From: CAZHTF01 sp964535305
GTDB taxonomy: Bacteria; Planctomycetota; Phycisphaerae; UBA1845; Fen-1342
DNA: 64,000 bases
Assembly: GCA_964535305.1 (NCBI GenBank)
Contig: CAZHTF010000007.1
Coordinates: 1 to 64,000, forward strand
Reading direction: 5' to 3'
The notes beneath the pieces are model-generated. The model made no database searches. It saw nothing but the letters and a program-made list of their open reading frames with translations, and was not told where the DNA came from. Positions 24,124 to 35,141 of the stretch are shown here, in pieces. Position 1 is the first letter of the stretch, and each line of letters begins with the position of its first letter. Both the position numbers and the translations under genes were made by a program.

Positions 24124-25560
24124 ATGCCGACGCTCGCGGAGCGGCTGGAACAGCATCGCAGCCAATTGCTGCGGCATGGTCAGGAGCACGTGCTGGCGTA
24201 CTGGCCGAAGCTGGATGCGCAGCAGCAAGCGCAACTGCTGGACGACCTTGACCAGGTGGACCTGCCGCGCTGCGCGCCGCTGATCGAGCGCTACGTGCTG
24301 CAGCGGCCGACACTGCACGTCAGCGGCAAGATCGCGCCCGCCGAGGCGCTGCCGAGCACGCCCGAAGCGGAGCGCGCGGCCCTCTATCAGCGGGCCCGCG
24401 TGCAGGGCGAGGCGCTGCTGCGCGACGGCGCGGTCGCTGCTTTCACTGTAGCGGGCGGGCAGGGCACTCGGCTGGGCTACGACGGGCCCAAGGGCGCCTA
24501 CCCGATCAGCCCGATCCGCAACGCCAGCCTGTTCCAACTTTTCGCGGAGTATCTGCGCGGCGCGGGGCGGCGCTACGGGCGCGTGCCGCGCTGGTACATC
24601 ATGACCAGCCCGTCCAATCACGCGCAGACCATCGCGCTTTTCGAGCGGGCCGCGTACTTCGGCCTGGCCGCGGATCAAATCTTCTTCTTCCCGCAGCGGC
24701 AGATGCCGACCTTTACGCACGACGGCAAGATCGGACTCAGCGAGCCGCACCGGCTGGCGCTCTCGCCCGATGGGCACGGCGGAAGTTTGCACGCGCTGCG
24801 CGTCAGTGGGGCGCTGCAGGACATGCAGCGGCGCGGGATCGACTATATCAGCTATTTTCAGGTCGATAATCCGCTGGTGCGCTGCGTCGATCCGCTCTTC
24901 CTCGGGCTGCACGCGCTTTGCGGGTCGCAGATGTCAAGCAAAGCCGTGACCAAGCGCGATGCGCGCGAGCGCGTCGGCGTCTTCGCGCGCGTCGACGGCG
25001 CGCTGCATGTGATCGAATACAGCGATCTGCCACAGGAGCTGAGCAGCGCGCGGCAGGCCGATGGTTCGCTGCAGTATTACGCCGGCAGTATCGCGATCCA
25101 CGCTTTGGATCGCGCCTTCGTCGAGCAGCTCACGGCGCCCGGCGCGGCGGCGTCGCTGCCGTGGCACCGGGCGGACAAGCAGGTGCCGCTGCTCGAGCGC
25201 GGCGGGCAGCGCAGCAATCCGAGCGCGCCGAACGCGGTCAAGCTCGAGCTGTTCGTGTTTGACGCGATCCCTTTGGCGCGCAATCCGTTGGTATTGATGA
25301 CGCCGCGCGAGGAGGAATTCTCGCCGGTGAAAAACGCCGAGGGCGAGGATTCGCCCGCGACAACGCGGCGCGACCTGGTGCGGCGTGCGGCCCGCTGGCT
25401 GGCGCATGCGGGCGTGCAGTTGCCGCTCGATGCGCACGGCGCGCCGGCTGCGGCGCTCGAGATCAGTCCTGCGCTGGCGCTGGACGAAGTCGATTTGCGC
25501 GAGCAGCTCGCGCGTCGACCGCTTTCAAATCTGGTTGGGCCGCTGCTGCTGGCGCCGTAG
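24124..25560 (+). CDS. UDP-sugar pyrophosphorylase, eukaryote-like UDPGP family (UAP1-like)
   Basis: 478 residues. The nucleotide-binding loop GGQGTRLGYDGPKG (111-124) with YPISPIRNASLFQLFAEYLR is the signature of the UDPGP type-1 family, which includes eukaryotic UDP-GlcNAc pyrophosphorylase; GlmU-type bacterial enzymes look different. TSPSNHAQTIALFER, SPDGHGGSLHALRVSG and YISYFQVDNPLVRCVDPLFL, KAVTKRDARERVG and NAVKLELFVFDAIP follow in family order. Expected reaction: UTP plus a hexose-1-phosphate (GlcNAc-1-P or Glc-1-P) to UDP-sugar. ATG at 24124 with GAGGTG just upstream. mgtE follows 40 bases later, probably in one transcript. Confidence 0.9.
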   Translation: MPTLAERLEQHRSQLLRHGQEHVLAYWPKLDAQQQAQLLDDLDQVDLPRCAPLIERYVLQRPTLHVSGKIAPAEALPSTPEAERAALYQRARVQGEALLRDGAVAAFTVAGGQGTRLGYDGPKGAYPISPIRNASLFQLFAEYLRGAGRRYGRVPRWYIMTSPSNHAQTIALFERAAYFGLAADQIFFFPQRQMPTFTHDGKIGLSEPHRLALSPDGHGGSLHALRVSGALQDMQRRGIDYISYFQVDNPLVRCVDPLFLGLHALCGSQMSSKAVTKRDARERVGVFARVDGALHVIEYSDLPQELSSARQADGSLQYYAGSIAIHALDRAFVEQLTAPGAAASLPWHRADKQVPLLERGGQRSNPSAPNAVKLELFVFDAIPLARNPLVLMTPREEEFSPVKNAEGEDSPATTRRDLVRRAARWLAHAGVQLPLDAHGAPAAALEISPALALDEVDLREQLARRPLSNLVGPLLLAP

Positions 25561-25600
25561 CGCCGGGCCGCATGGCCGTTCTTAGCAAGGCAAGGCCGTC

Positions 25601-26944
25601 ATGACCTCAACGCAGCCAGAGAGCGCAATTTTCTCGGCCGAGGAGCTGTACGAAGCCTGGCCCGTGTTGCTGGACGAAGATCGCGTCGAGGCCTTCCGGC
25701 TGTTGCCGCGGGTTGATGCCGAGGAGCTGTTCTTTCGCTTGAGCTCGCAGGATGAGGCGGCCCTGGTGCTGGCGCTTCCGCCGCCCGAGCGGCGCTCCTG
25801 GCTGCGGCTGCTGCCGCCAGACGATGCGGCGGACGTGCTGCAGGTGATCGAGCCGCCCGAGCGCGAGGCGATGCTGGCGCAGCTCGACGACGCCACCCGC
25901 CGCGAGGTCTCGGCGCTGCTGGCGTACGACGAGGACCAGGCCGGCGGGCTGATGAACCCGCGCTACGCACGGCTGCGGCCGGACATGAGCGTCGACGAGG
26001 CCATTTCTTATCTGCGGCGGCAGACGCGCGAGAATATCGAGACCATTTACTACGCGTATGTGATCGACGCGCAGCAGAAATTGTTGGGGGTGGTCTCATT
26101 CCGCGAGTTGTTCGCGGCGACCGCGGACAAGCGCGTCCGCGACGTGATGCACAGCGAGGTGCAGACCGTTCCGGAGCAGATGGACCAGGAGGCGGTCTCG
26201 CATCTGTTCGCCGTGCACGACCTGCTGGCGCTGCCGGTCGTCGATAGCGAAGGGCGCATGAAGGGCATCGTCACCGCCGACGACATCGTCGACGTGGTGA
26301 AGGAAGAGGCCACTGAAGACATCCAGAAGATCGGCGGCATGCAGGCGCTGGATTCGGCGTATCTACAGGCCGGCGTGACCGAGATGTTCCGCAAGCGTGT
26401 CATCTGGCTGATGGTGCTCTTTCTGGGGCAGACGCTGACGCTCACCGCGATGAGCTACTTCCAGGCCGAGATCGAACGCGCCGACGTGCTGGCCCTTTTC
26501 GTTCCGCTGATTCTCAGCAGCGGCGGCAACTCAGGCTCGCAGGCGTCAACGCTGGTGGTGCGCGCATTGGCGCTCGGCGAACTGCACCTGCGCGACTGGT
26601 GGCGCGTCTTCCGGCTGGAGATCACGGTCGGGATGGTGCTGGGCGCCGTGCTTGGCGCGCTCGGGCTGGTGCGCGTCATCGGCGGACACTATGTGCTGCA
26701 GGCCAGCGGCGCAGCTGGCTTCGGCGAGCACTACACGTTGATCGCCAGCGCCATCGCCATAAGCGTCGTTGGCGTAGTCATCTGGGGCACGCTCATCGGC
26801 GCGATGTTGCCGCTATTCCTGCGGCGCTGCGGCGTCGATCCGGCCAGCGCCTCAACGCCGTTCATCGCCACATTTGTTGATGTGACTGGGATCATCATTT
26901 ATTTCAGCGTGGCGACGATCGTGCTGCGCGGCACGCTGCTCTAG
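25601..26944 (+). CDS. mgtE: Magnesium transporter MgtE
   Basis: 447 residues. Dimeric Mg2+ channel of the inner membrane. The N-terminal superhelical domain (about 25-125, FRLLPRVDAEELFFRLSS, LPPDDAADVLQ) and AYDEDQAGGLMNPRYARLRP are followed by two CBS domains (about 140-260, ending VTADDIVDVVKEEATEDIQK) that sense cytosolic Mg2+. From about 265 five membrane helices carry the pore: VPLILSSGGNSGSQASTLVV and ATFVDVTGIIIYFSVATIVL. All regions are present and in order. The 40-base gap upstream leaves no room for an M-box riboswitch. Confidence 0.96.
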   Translation: MTSTQPESAIFSAEELYEAWPVLLDEDRVEAFRLLPRVDAEELFFRLSSQDEAALVLALPPPERRSWLRLLPPDDAADVLQVIEPPEREAMLAQLDDATRREVSALLAYDEDQAGGLMNPRYARLRPDMSVDEAISYLRRQTRENIETIYYAYVIDAQQKLLGVVSFRELFAATADKRVRDVMHSEVQTVPEQMDQEAVSHLFAVHDLLALPVVDSEGRMKGIVTADDIVDVVKEEATEDIQKIGGMQALDSAYLQAGVTEMFRKRVIWLMVLFLGQTLTLTAMSYFQAEIERADVLALFVPLILSSGGNSGSQASTLVVRALALGELHLRDWWRVFRLEITVGMVLGAVLGALGLVRVIGGHYVLQASGAAGFGEHYTLIASAIAISVVGVVIWGTLIGAMLPLFLRRCGVDPASASTPFIATFVDVTGIIIYFSVATIVLRGTLL

Positions 26945-27020
26945 CGCCGGGCGGCCAGCGCGGCCGCAATCCAGGCATGCGTAGCGCGATGCGGCAAGCG
27001 TCAGCGGGGCAATCGGCCAC

Positions 27021-28058
27021 TCAGGGCGCGTCGAGCGCCATCGGCGCCGGCGGCGTGCGCACGCGGTACTTTTCAATCAATTCCCGCAGACGCGGCTGGG
27101 CCGGGTCGAGCTCCAAGCTGGTGTGCCAGGCGTTGAGCGCCTCTTCGCGCAGCGCCAGCTCAGCCGGCTTGGCCAGGTGCAGCGTCATGTTGACCACGCC
27201 CATGCCAGCCTGGGCGCGGGCGCTGCGCGGATCGAGCTCGATCGCGCGCTTGTACGCCGCCAGCGCCTCGTCCAGCCGCCCTTCGCGCCACAGGCAGTAT
27301 CCCAGGCGCTCGTGCGCTACCGCCGTGTCGGCCGCCAGCTTGATCGCGGATTCGAGCGTTCGGCGTGCGGCGGGCCAGCGCTCCTGATTGAGGTAGACGG
27401 TCGCGAGGTTGACGAGAATCAGCGGCTGGTTGGTGTCGAGCTCGAGCGAGCGCTTGTAGGCGTGAATCGCTTCGTAGAATTGCTCGCGGGCGTCGTGCGC
27501 GGCGCCGAGGTTGCTCCAGGCGAAGGCGTTGTCGGGCTCGATCTCGAGCGCCGTCTTGTAGCCGCTGATGGCGGCGTCGATGTCGCCGGACTGGTGCTGG
27601 GTTTGTGCCAGGCGCACCTGTGTTTCGAAGTGTCGCGGATTGATGCGGGCGGCCATGCCGTAGGCGCGGATCGCTTCGGTCAGGCGATGCAGCAGGCGAT
27701 AGGTCTCGCCCAGTTCGAACAAGGGCTTGTGCTGAAACGGGTCGAGCCGCACGCCTTCCTCAAGCGCCTCGGCGGCTAGTTCGAGCTTGCCGGACTGTTT
27801 GAAGGCGTAGCCCAGTTCGCAGTGGGCCTCGGCCAGCAGCGGATCGAGCTGGATCGCCTTGCGAAACTCGGCGACGGCGGCTTCGAGCTGGTCGGCCTGG
27901 ATCGCGGCGCGGCCGGTCTGCATGTGCGTGCGGGCCTGGTCCTGCGAAATGGCCTGGCAGCCGATGGCCGGCAGCGTCAGCAGCAAGAGCGGCAGCGCAA
28001 GTGACAAGCGCGGCGCGCCGCGAAGCGGGTGGAGCGGTTGAAGCGTGGGCACGCGCAT
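27021..28058 (-). CDS. TPR-repeat lipoprotein
   Basis: 345 residues from the ATG at 28058 (an upstream ATG at 28094 would add 12 unlikely residues). The signal ends LLLLTLPAIGC, a lipobox with the Cys near residue 34. The rest is about eight tetratricopeptide repeats; clear ones include AVAEFRKAIQLDPLLAEAHC, AAISGYKTALEIEPDNAFAW and ALAAYKRAIELDPRSARAQA. Likely a protein-interaction scaffold anchored to a membrane. TTGACG-18-TACATA ends 6 bases before the ATG, predicting a leaderless mRNA. Divergent from nuoG across a 326-base gap and convergent with mgtE. Confidence 0.85.
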   Translation of the reverse strand: MRVPTLQPLHPLRGAPRLSLALPLLLLTLPAIGCQAISQDQARTHMQTGRAAIQADQLEAAVAEFRKAIQLDPLLAEAHCELGYAFKQSGKLELAAEALEEGVRLDPFQHKPLFELGETYRLLHRLTEAIRAYGMAARINPRHFETQVRLAQTQHQSGDIDAAISGYKTALEIEPDNAFAWSNLGAAHDAREQFYEAIHAYKRSLELDTNQPLILVNLATVYLNQERWPAARRTLESAIKLAADTAVAHERLGYCLWREGRLDEALAAYKRAIELDPRSARAQAGMGVVNMTLHLAKPAELALREEALNAWHTSLELDPAQPRLRELIEKYRVRTPPAPMALDAP

Positions 28059-28064
28059 GTTGCA

Positions 28065-28094
28065 TATGTACTGGCGTGCGGCTGCGTGCGTCAA
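28065..28094 (-). promoter_or_regulatory. Candidate promoter giving a leaderless TPR-lipoprotein mRNA
   Basis: Minus-strand TTGACG (28094-28089), 18-base spacer, TACATA (28070-28065), then 6 bases to the ATG at 28058. There is no Shine-Dalgarno in between. Confidence 0.45.
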
Positions 28095-28384
28095 ACTCCG
28101 AACATCACGGCAAAAGAGAGTATCGGACGCTCGTGCCGCACGGCGCGCCAGTCACGCGGCTGGCGCTCGCGCTGCTTGGAGAGCCGCACGAGCGCTGCGC
28201 GGCGCGCCCCGCATTCGCGGCCTGACGCGGCACGCGCGCGGCGCGTCCGGCGCAGTGCTGCGCCGCGCGAGTGTTCTGTTTCTGTGAAAGTGGGCTGCGC
28301 GGCTGGACGCGCGACCCGCGACCATCTACTTTCTTGCCAGTCCGCGACGCCCGCGGTGCGCGGCGTGATTAGCTTGAGAGTGCG
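28095..28384. other. Region upstream of the nuoG-N operon
   Basis: Very G/C-rich with many short CGCG inverted repeats; no open frame resembles a protein. The nuo promoter must lie here, but I cannot pick out a convincing -35/-10 pair. GAGAG four bases before the nuoG ATG serves as ribosome-binding site. Confidence 0.4.
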
Positions 28385-29971
28385 ATGCCAAAGATTGTCA
28401 TTGACGGAAAGCCGGTGGAGTGTCGCGACGGGGTGCCCGTGCTGCGGGCCGCGCTGGAAGCCGGCTTCGAAGTGCCGCATTACTGCTATCACCCGGGCCT
28501 GTCGATCGTGGCGAGCTGCCGGCTGTGTCTAATGGAAATGAAGATGCCCGACCCCAAGACCAAGGAGCTGGTCTGGTCGTCGCGGCTGGTGCCTTCGTGC
28601 CAGACGCCGGCCCGCGAGGGCATGGAGGTGCGCTTCAATTCCGCGAACGTGCGGGCCAGTCAGAAGCACGTGATGGAGTATTACCTGCTCAATCACCCGC
28701 TGGATTGCCCGGTGTGCGACAAGGCCGGCGAGTGCTACCTGCAGGATTACACCGAGTCATTCGGCAGCGGCTCGTCGCGGATGGTCGAGGACAAGCACAA
28801 GAACCCCAAGAAAGACATCGGCACGCACACGCTGCTCTACCAGGACCGCTGCGTGCTCTGCACGCGCTGCGTGCGCTTCACCGACGAGATTGCAGGGCAG
28901 GGCGAGCTGACCGTCGTCGATCGCGGAAACCGGGCGGAGATCGACGTGTTTCCCGGCGTTCCGCTGGAAAACAAGCTGCAGGGCAACGTGGTCGACCTGT
29001 GCCCGGTCGGCGCGCTGCTCGATAAGGACTTTCTCTTCAAGCAGCGCGTCTGGCTGCTGGAATCGACGAATTCGGTCTGCCCGGGCTGCAGCCGCGGCTG
29101 CACGATTGAGATCGACCACAACGAACAGGGCGTGCATCGCCTGCGGCCGCGTTTCAACGAGAAGGTTAATGAGTGGTGGATCTGTGACGAGGGCCGCTTT
29201 GGCTGGAAATACACGCAGCAGAAAGATCGTCTGAACCAACCGCGCCAGAAAAGAGCCGGGCAGTGGGAGCCGCTGCGCTGGGAGGACATTCCCAGCGTGC
29301 TGCGGGCGCGCTTCGCGCAGGTCGGCGACGCGCTCGCCGGTGTGCTCAGCCCGATGCTCAGTTGCGAGGAAGCCTGGCTGCTGGCGACGTTCATCCGTGG
29401 CATCGCGCCGCGCGCCACGCTCGTGTGCGGCTTCGTGCCGATCATCGGCAGCGACGAGCGCTTCCGCAAAGGCTTCACGATCAAGGCCGAAAAGTGCCCC
29501 AATCGCCGGGGCGTCGAGCGGATTCTCGAGCATTTCGGCGGTCCGCAGCTCGGCTTTGACGAATTCGTCGGCAAGCTTGGTCAGGGGGCGTTTAAGGCCG
29601 CGTATCTGACTGGCGGCTATCCGCGGCCATGGGTCAGCGACGCGCTCGCGAAGGCCGCGTCTGCCTGCCCGTTGCTAGTCGTGCACGATCTGTTCCCCTC
29701 CGCGCTCGACGGGCCCGAAGCGATCCAAATCCCGGCGGCGACTTGGGTTGAGCGCGAAGGCTCGTTCATCAATGCCGACGGGCTGCTACAGGCCTTTGAG
29801 CGGGCGCTTCCGCCGCTGGAGGGCGTGAAGGCGGATGGGCAGTTCCTGGCGGAGCTGGTGGGCGAGAGCGGACTGTTCCGCGCCAGGCGCGTTCGAGAGA
29901 AACTGGCCCAGGCCATGCCGGAGTTCGCGCAGGTTTTTGAGCCGCGCCGCGAGCCGGCGCATGCGCACTAG
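28385..29971 (+). CDS. nuoG: NADH-quinone oxidoreductase subunit NuoG (short form)
   Basis: 528 residues, much shorter than the 900-residue E. coli NuoG. The cluster-binding N-terminal part is complete: [2Fe-2S] ligands C34, C45, C48 and C72; the His-ligated 4Fe-4S site H104, C108, C111, C117 (HPLDCPVCDKAGEC); and a third cluster from CVLCTRC with LCPVGAL. A molybdopterin-oxidoreductase-type 4Fe-4S motif, CPGCSRGCTIEI, follows near 235, then a truncated molybdopterin-like domain. Links NuoE/F to the NuoI arm of complex I. First gene of the plus-strand nuoG-N operon. Confidence 0.96.
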   Translation: MPKIVIDGKPVECRDGVPVLRAALEAGFEVPHYCYHPGLSIVASCRLCLMEMKMPDPKTKELVWSSRLVPSCQTPAREGMEVRFNSANVRASQKHVMEYYLLNHPLDCPVCDKAGECYLQDYTESFGSGSSRMVEDKHKNPKKDIGTHTLLYQDRCVLCTRCVRFTDEIAGQGELTVVDRGNRAEIDVFPGVPLENKLQGNVVDLCPVGALLDKDFLFKQRVWLLESTNSVCPGCSRGCTIEIDHNEQGVHRLRPRFNEKVNEWWICDEGRFGWKYTQQKDRLNQPRQKRAGQWEPLRWEDIPSVLRARFAQVGDALAGVLSPMLSCEEAWLLATFIRGIAPRATLVCGFVPIIGSDERFRKGFTIKAEKCPNRRGVERILEHFGGPQLGFDEFVGKLGQGAFKAAYLTGGYPRPWVSDALAKAASACPLLVVHDLFPSALDGPEAIQIPAATWVEREGSFINADGLLQAFERALPPLEGVKADGQFLAELVGESGLFRARRVREKLAQAMPEFAQVFEPRREPAHAH

Positions 29972-29991
29972 TCGACAGGATTGAGGCCGCG

Positions 29992-31248
29992 ATGTTTGGA
30001 TTGACGCTCGAATCCGCGACGAATTTCGTGCAGTGGTTCTTCGCCACGCAATTCACGTTCTCGATCTTCATGCTATTGGTCGGGCTCGGCATGATCGCCG
30101 GCGCCGCCGCGCCGCTGTGCATTCTGGCGGAGCGCAAGCTGTCGGCGTACATCCAGGACCGCAAGGGTCCCAACCGTGTCGGGCCGTGGGGCGTGCTGCA
30201 GCCGCTGGCCGATGGCGTGAAGTTCATTCTCAAAGAGGACATCACGCCGGCGAACGTGGACAAGCCGCTGTTTCTGCTGGCGCCGTGCATTGCGATGGGC
30301 ATCGCACTGCTGGGCTACGCGGTGATTCCCTGGGCCGGCGAAATTCATATGCCCTGGATGCCCGCCGGCCAGACCGTCAGCACGCAGGCCGTCAGCATCG
30401 ATGTCGGCTTTCTCTACATGATGGCGGTCGCGTCGCTGGGTGTGTACGGCGTGGTGCTCGCGGGCTGGGCCAGCAACAACAAGTACTCGTTCTACGGCGG
30501 GATGCGGGCCACGGCGCAAATGCTGAGCTACGAAGTGCCGCTCGGGCTGGGGTTGCTGGCGATCGTGCTGGTGCACGGCAACCTGCGGCTGGAAGTGATG
30601 GTGAACGAGCAGGCCGCCAGCGGCGTCTGGAACATCTTCCTGCATCCGCTCGCGTTCATCCTGGTGCTGATCAGCGCGTTCGCCGAGACCAACCGCGCCC
30701 CGTTTGACCTGGCCGAAGCCGAGCAGGAGCTGGTCGGCGGCTTCCACACCGAATACAGCGCGATGAAATTCGCCATGTTCTTCCTGGGCGAATACGCACA
30801 CATGCTCACCAACAGCGCGCTGATGGTCGCGATGTTCTGCGGCGGCTGGCACCTGTGGGGCCTGACCAGCGCGGAAGACACCTCGATCCTCGGCGCGTGC
30901 GTCAAGTTCGGCGTTTTCTGGTTGAAGATCGCTGCGTTCATCGGGTTTTACATGCTGATCCGCTGGACCGTGCCGCGCTTCCGTTTCGATCAGTTGATGA
31001 AACTGGCCTGGCAATCGATGGTCCCGATCGGCATCGCGCTGATCGTCGGCCAGGCCGTGCTGGTGACCTACGGCTGGCAGCGCAGTTTCCTGGCGAACTT
31101 GACATTGAACACGGTCCTGGTGCTGCTGGCGCTGGCGCTGGCGTCGCGCAGCCGCGCGCCGGTGACCGGCCGGCAGGACAATCTGCCGGACGTCGACGTG
31201 CGGCCGGGCCAGGATTGGCGCCGCGAGCGGCTTGCGGCGGGCCGCTAG
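29992..31248 (+). CDS. nuoH: NADH-quinone oxidoreductase subunit NuoH
   Basis: 418 residues with about eight membrane helices. Forms the quinone-access chamber at the junction of the complex I arms. Family signatures: ERKLSAYIQDRKGPNRVGPW near residue 47, LADGVKFILKED, and the loop AETNRAPFDLAEAEQELVGG with HTEYSAMKFAMFFLGEY. Longer than the usual 320-350 residues because of a C-terminal extra hydrophobic segment and a charged tail (NLPDVDVRPGQDWRRERLAA). ATG at 29992 with AGGATTGAGG upstream; 20 bases after nuoG. Confidence 0.97.
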   Translation: MFGLTLESATNFVQWFFATQFTFSIFMLLVGLGMIAGAAAPLCILAERKLSAYIQDRKGPNRVGPWGVLQPLADGVKFILKEDITPANVDKPLFLLAPCIAMGIALLGYAVIPWAGEIHMPWMPAGQTVSTQAVSIDVGFLYMMAVASLGVYGVVLAGWASNNKYSFYGGMRATAQMLSYEVPLGLGLLAIVLVHGNLRLEVMVNEQAASGVWNIFLHPLAFILVLISAFAETNRAPFDLAEAEQELVGGFHTEYSAMKFAMFFLGEYAHMLTNSALMVAMFCGGWHLWGLTSAEDTSILGACVKFGVFWLKIAAFIGFYMLIRWTVPRFRFDQLMKLAWQSMVPIGIALIVGQAVLVTYGWQRSFLANLTLNTVLVLLALALASRSRAPVTGRQDNLPDVDVRPGQDWRRERLAAGR

Positions 31249-31279
31249 GCCGCGCCTGCGCGTAAACGGGAGATGCAAC

Positions 31280-31873
31280 GTGTTGCGCGACGAAGAGATC
31301 ATCATCCTCGATGAGCCGCAGCTATCGGCGGCGGAGCGGATGTATCTGCCGCAGATCGTCTCCGGCATGCGGACCACGCTGCGGCACCTGTTCAGCAAGA
31401 AGAAACGCGACCAGACCACGTTGCAATACCCGGAGCAGAAGCGGCAACTGCGAGTCGAGAACTACCGCGGCGTGCACCGGCTCAATCGCGACCCGGACGG
31501 GCGCGTCGCGTGCGTGGCGTGCTTCATGTGCAGCACTGCCTGCCCGGCGCACTGCATTCATATCGTCGCGGGCGAAAGCCCCTGGCCCGATCGCGAGAAA
31601 TACCCGGTCAAATTCGACATCGATGAGCTGCGCTGCATTTATTGCGGCATGTGCGAAGAAGCCTGCCCGGTGGATGCGATCGAGCTCACGCCGCACTACG
31701 AGCTGGTCGGTCGCTCGCGGCAGGAGATGATCTTCGACAAGGAGAAGCTGCTGCAGGTGTTCGACGAGACCAAGGACTTGAAGCCTCGCAAGAACCCCGC
31801 GGTGACGGACTACGGTCTGACGGGCGGACAGCCGCTCGAGATCGCGCGGCCCAACGCGCACGGAAAGATTTGA
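31280..31873 (+). CDS. nuoI: NADH-quinone oxidoreductase subunit NuoI (2x 4Fe-4S)
   Basis: 197 residues from a GTG at 31280, chosen for GGGAG 7 bases upstream; upstream in-frame residues are Arg-rich and not family-like. Two 4Fe-4S ferredoxin motifs, CVACFMCSTACPAHC and CIYCGMCEEACP, hold clusters N6a and N6b that carry electrons to N2. QLRVENYRGVHRLNRD before the first motif and ELTPHYELVGRSRQEMIFDK after the second are typical NuoI. 31 bases after nuoH. A 170-base gap with strong secondary structure follows before nuoJ. Confidence 0.96.
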   Translation: MLRDEEIIILDEPQLSAAERMYLPQIVSGMRTTLRHLFSKKKRDQTTLQYPEQKRQLRVENYRGVHRLNRDPDGRVACVACFMCSTACPAHCIHIVAGESPWPDREKYPVKFDIDELRCIYCGMCEEACPVDAIELTPHYELVGRSRQEMIFDKEKLLQVFDETKDLKPRKNPAVTDYGLTGGQPLEIARPNAHGKI

Positions 31874-31903
31874 ATGCGGCGGCGGGTTTGACGACGCGCG
31901 GTC

Positions 31904-31975
31904 GAGCCGGCAGGATTTGACCGTCGCGCTGGCCGCGCGACGGCCGGCTCGCTACACTTCGCCGCTCTTTCGGCG
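31904..31975 (+). promoter_or_regulatory. Long structured hairpin between nuoI and nuoJ
   Basis: GAGCCGG (31904-31910) and CCGTCGCGC (31921-31929) pair perfectly with GCGCGACGG (31935-31943) and CCGGCTC (31944-31950): 16 base pairs, a 10-base bulge on the 5' side and a 5-base loop. A second small hairpin, CGCCG-CTCTTT-CGGCG, follows at 31960-31975. No long T-run, so it is more likely an mRNA-processing, stabilising or attenuating element than a full terminator. Confidence 0.5.
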
Positions 31976-32043
31976 TCGAGGAAGCGTGGTACTCTGGATG
32001 GAGCGCTCCGCGGCGGTGTCGTGCCGACGCAGGGCGAATCGCA

Positions 32044-32742
32044 ATGGAGCTTGGAGCGGTCTGGCTGATTGCGCTGCTGACGCTCGGCGGGGTCGGGCTG
32101 TTCCTGGCCATGCCCGGCGGGCGCAGCAACGCGCACCGCGCGGCGCTGGTGGTGCTGGCCGGGGCGGCGGCGGCGCTGCTGGGCCTGCTGCTGCCGCTGT
32201 CGCGCGGGCACAGCAGCGCCCCGTTCTTCGTGACGCTGTCGCTGGTGGGGCTGATCGCCGCCATTCGCGTGATCACGCACGCGCGGCCGGTGTATAGCGC
32301 GCTGTATTTCATCCTCGTGGTGGTTTCGGTCGCGGGGCTGCTGCTGCTGATGGATGCGGAATTCCTGGCGGCGGCGCTGCTGATCATCTATGCCGGCGCG
32401 ATCCTGGTTACCTACGTGTTCGTGATCATGCTGGCGCAGCAGGGCAGTGAGCCGCCGCGCTGGGATCGTCAGGCGCGTGATCCGCTGCTGGGGATTGTGG
32501 CCGGGTTCCTGGTCCTGGGCGTGCTCAGTGCGCGGCTGTTGACGCCCACGATGTCCGCCGCCGGCAGTACGCCGGATGTGGCACTTGCCGCCGGCTACAG
32601 TAAACCGCTGGGGTTGGCGCTGTTCATGGACTATGTCGTTGCGGTGCAGATCGCCGGGGTGCTGTTGACGGCGGCGATGATCGGGGCGATCGCGGTTGCG
32701 CGGCGGCGTCCACATCAGTTGGCGGCGGAGGACGGCGAATAA
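32044..32742 (+). CDS. nuoJ: NADH-quinone oxidoreductase subunit NuoJ
   Basis: 232 residues, five predicted membrane helices. Part of the complex I membrane arm next to NuoH and NuoK. The family pattern is HARPVYSALYFILVVVSVAG, LLLLMDAEFLAAALLIIYAG and AILVTYVFVIML, the pi-bulge helix region of TM3. An extra N-terminal helix pair (ELGAVWLIALLTLGGVGLFL) makes it longer than the E. coli subunit. ATG at 32044 with AGGGCG upstream. The stop codon overlaps the nuoK start by one base (TAATG). Confidence 0.92.
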   Translation: MELGAVWLIALLTLGGVGLFLAMPGGRSNAHRAALVVLAGAAAALLGLLLPLSRGHSSAPFFVTLSLVGLIAAIRVITHARPVYSALYFILVVVSVAGLLLLMDAEFLAAALLIIYAGAILVTYVFVIMLAQQGSEPPRWDRQARDPLLGIVAGFLVLGVLSARLLTPTMSAAGSTPDVALAAGYSKPLGLALFMDYVVAVQIAGVLLTAAMIGAIAVARRRPHQLAAEDGE

Positions 32743-33053
32743 TGCTCTCAGCCTACCTCATGATTGGTGCGGCACTGTTCGTGCTGGGCCTGGTCGGCTT
32801 TGTCACGCGCCGTAACCTGATCATCATGTTCCTGTGCACCGAGCTGATGTTCCAGGGCATCGTCGTGACGCTGGTGGCCTTCGGGCGCTACCCGTTGGCG
32901 GGCATGCCCTCGCTCGATGGACAGGTCTTCGCGCTGTTCCTGCTTTCCGTCGCGGCGGCGGAAGCCGCGCTGGGCCTGGCGCTGGTGGTGCTGCTCTATC
33001 GCTTTGGCGGATCGCTGGATGCGGGCGGTCTGCGCAGCCTGAGGGACGAGTGA
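32742..33053 (+). CDS. nuoK: NADH-quinone oxidoreductase subunit NuoK
   Basis: 103 residues, three membrane helices, normal for NuoK. Part of the proton pathway between NuoH and the antiporter-like subunits. The key acidic residues are visible: MFLCTELMFQGIVVTLVAFG (Glu in TM2) and LLSVAAAEAALGLALVVLLY (Glu in TM3). The ATG overlaps the nuoJ stop, indicating translational coupling. Confidence 0.95.
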   Translation: MLSAYLMIGAALFVLGLVGFVTRRNLIIMFLCTELMFQGIVVTLVAFGRYPLAGMPSLDGQVFALFLLSVAAAEAALGLALVVLLYRFGGSLDAGGLRSLRDE

Positions 33054-33057
33054 AAGC

Positions 33058-35130
<2,073 letters not shown>

Positions 35131-35141
35131 GTTGAGGGAAC

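Noticed and set aside
25561..25600. M-box magnesium riboswitch upstream of mgtE
   Set aside because: Only 40 bases separate mgtE from the preceding gene, far too short for an M-box.
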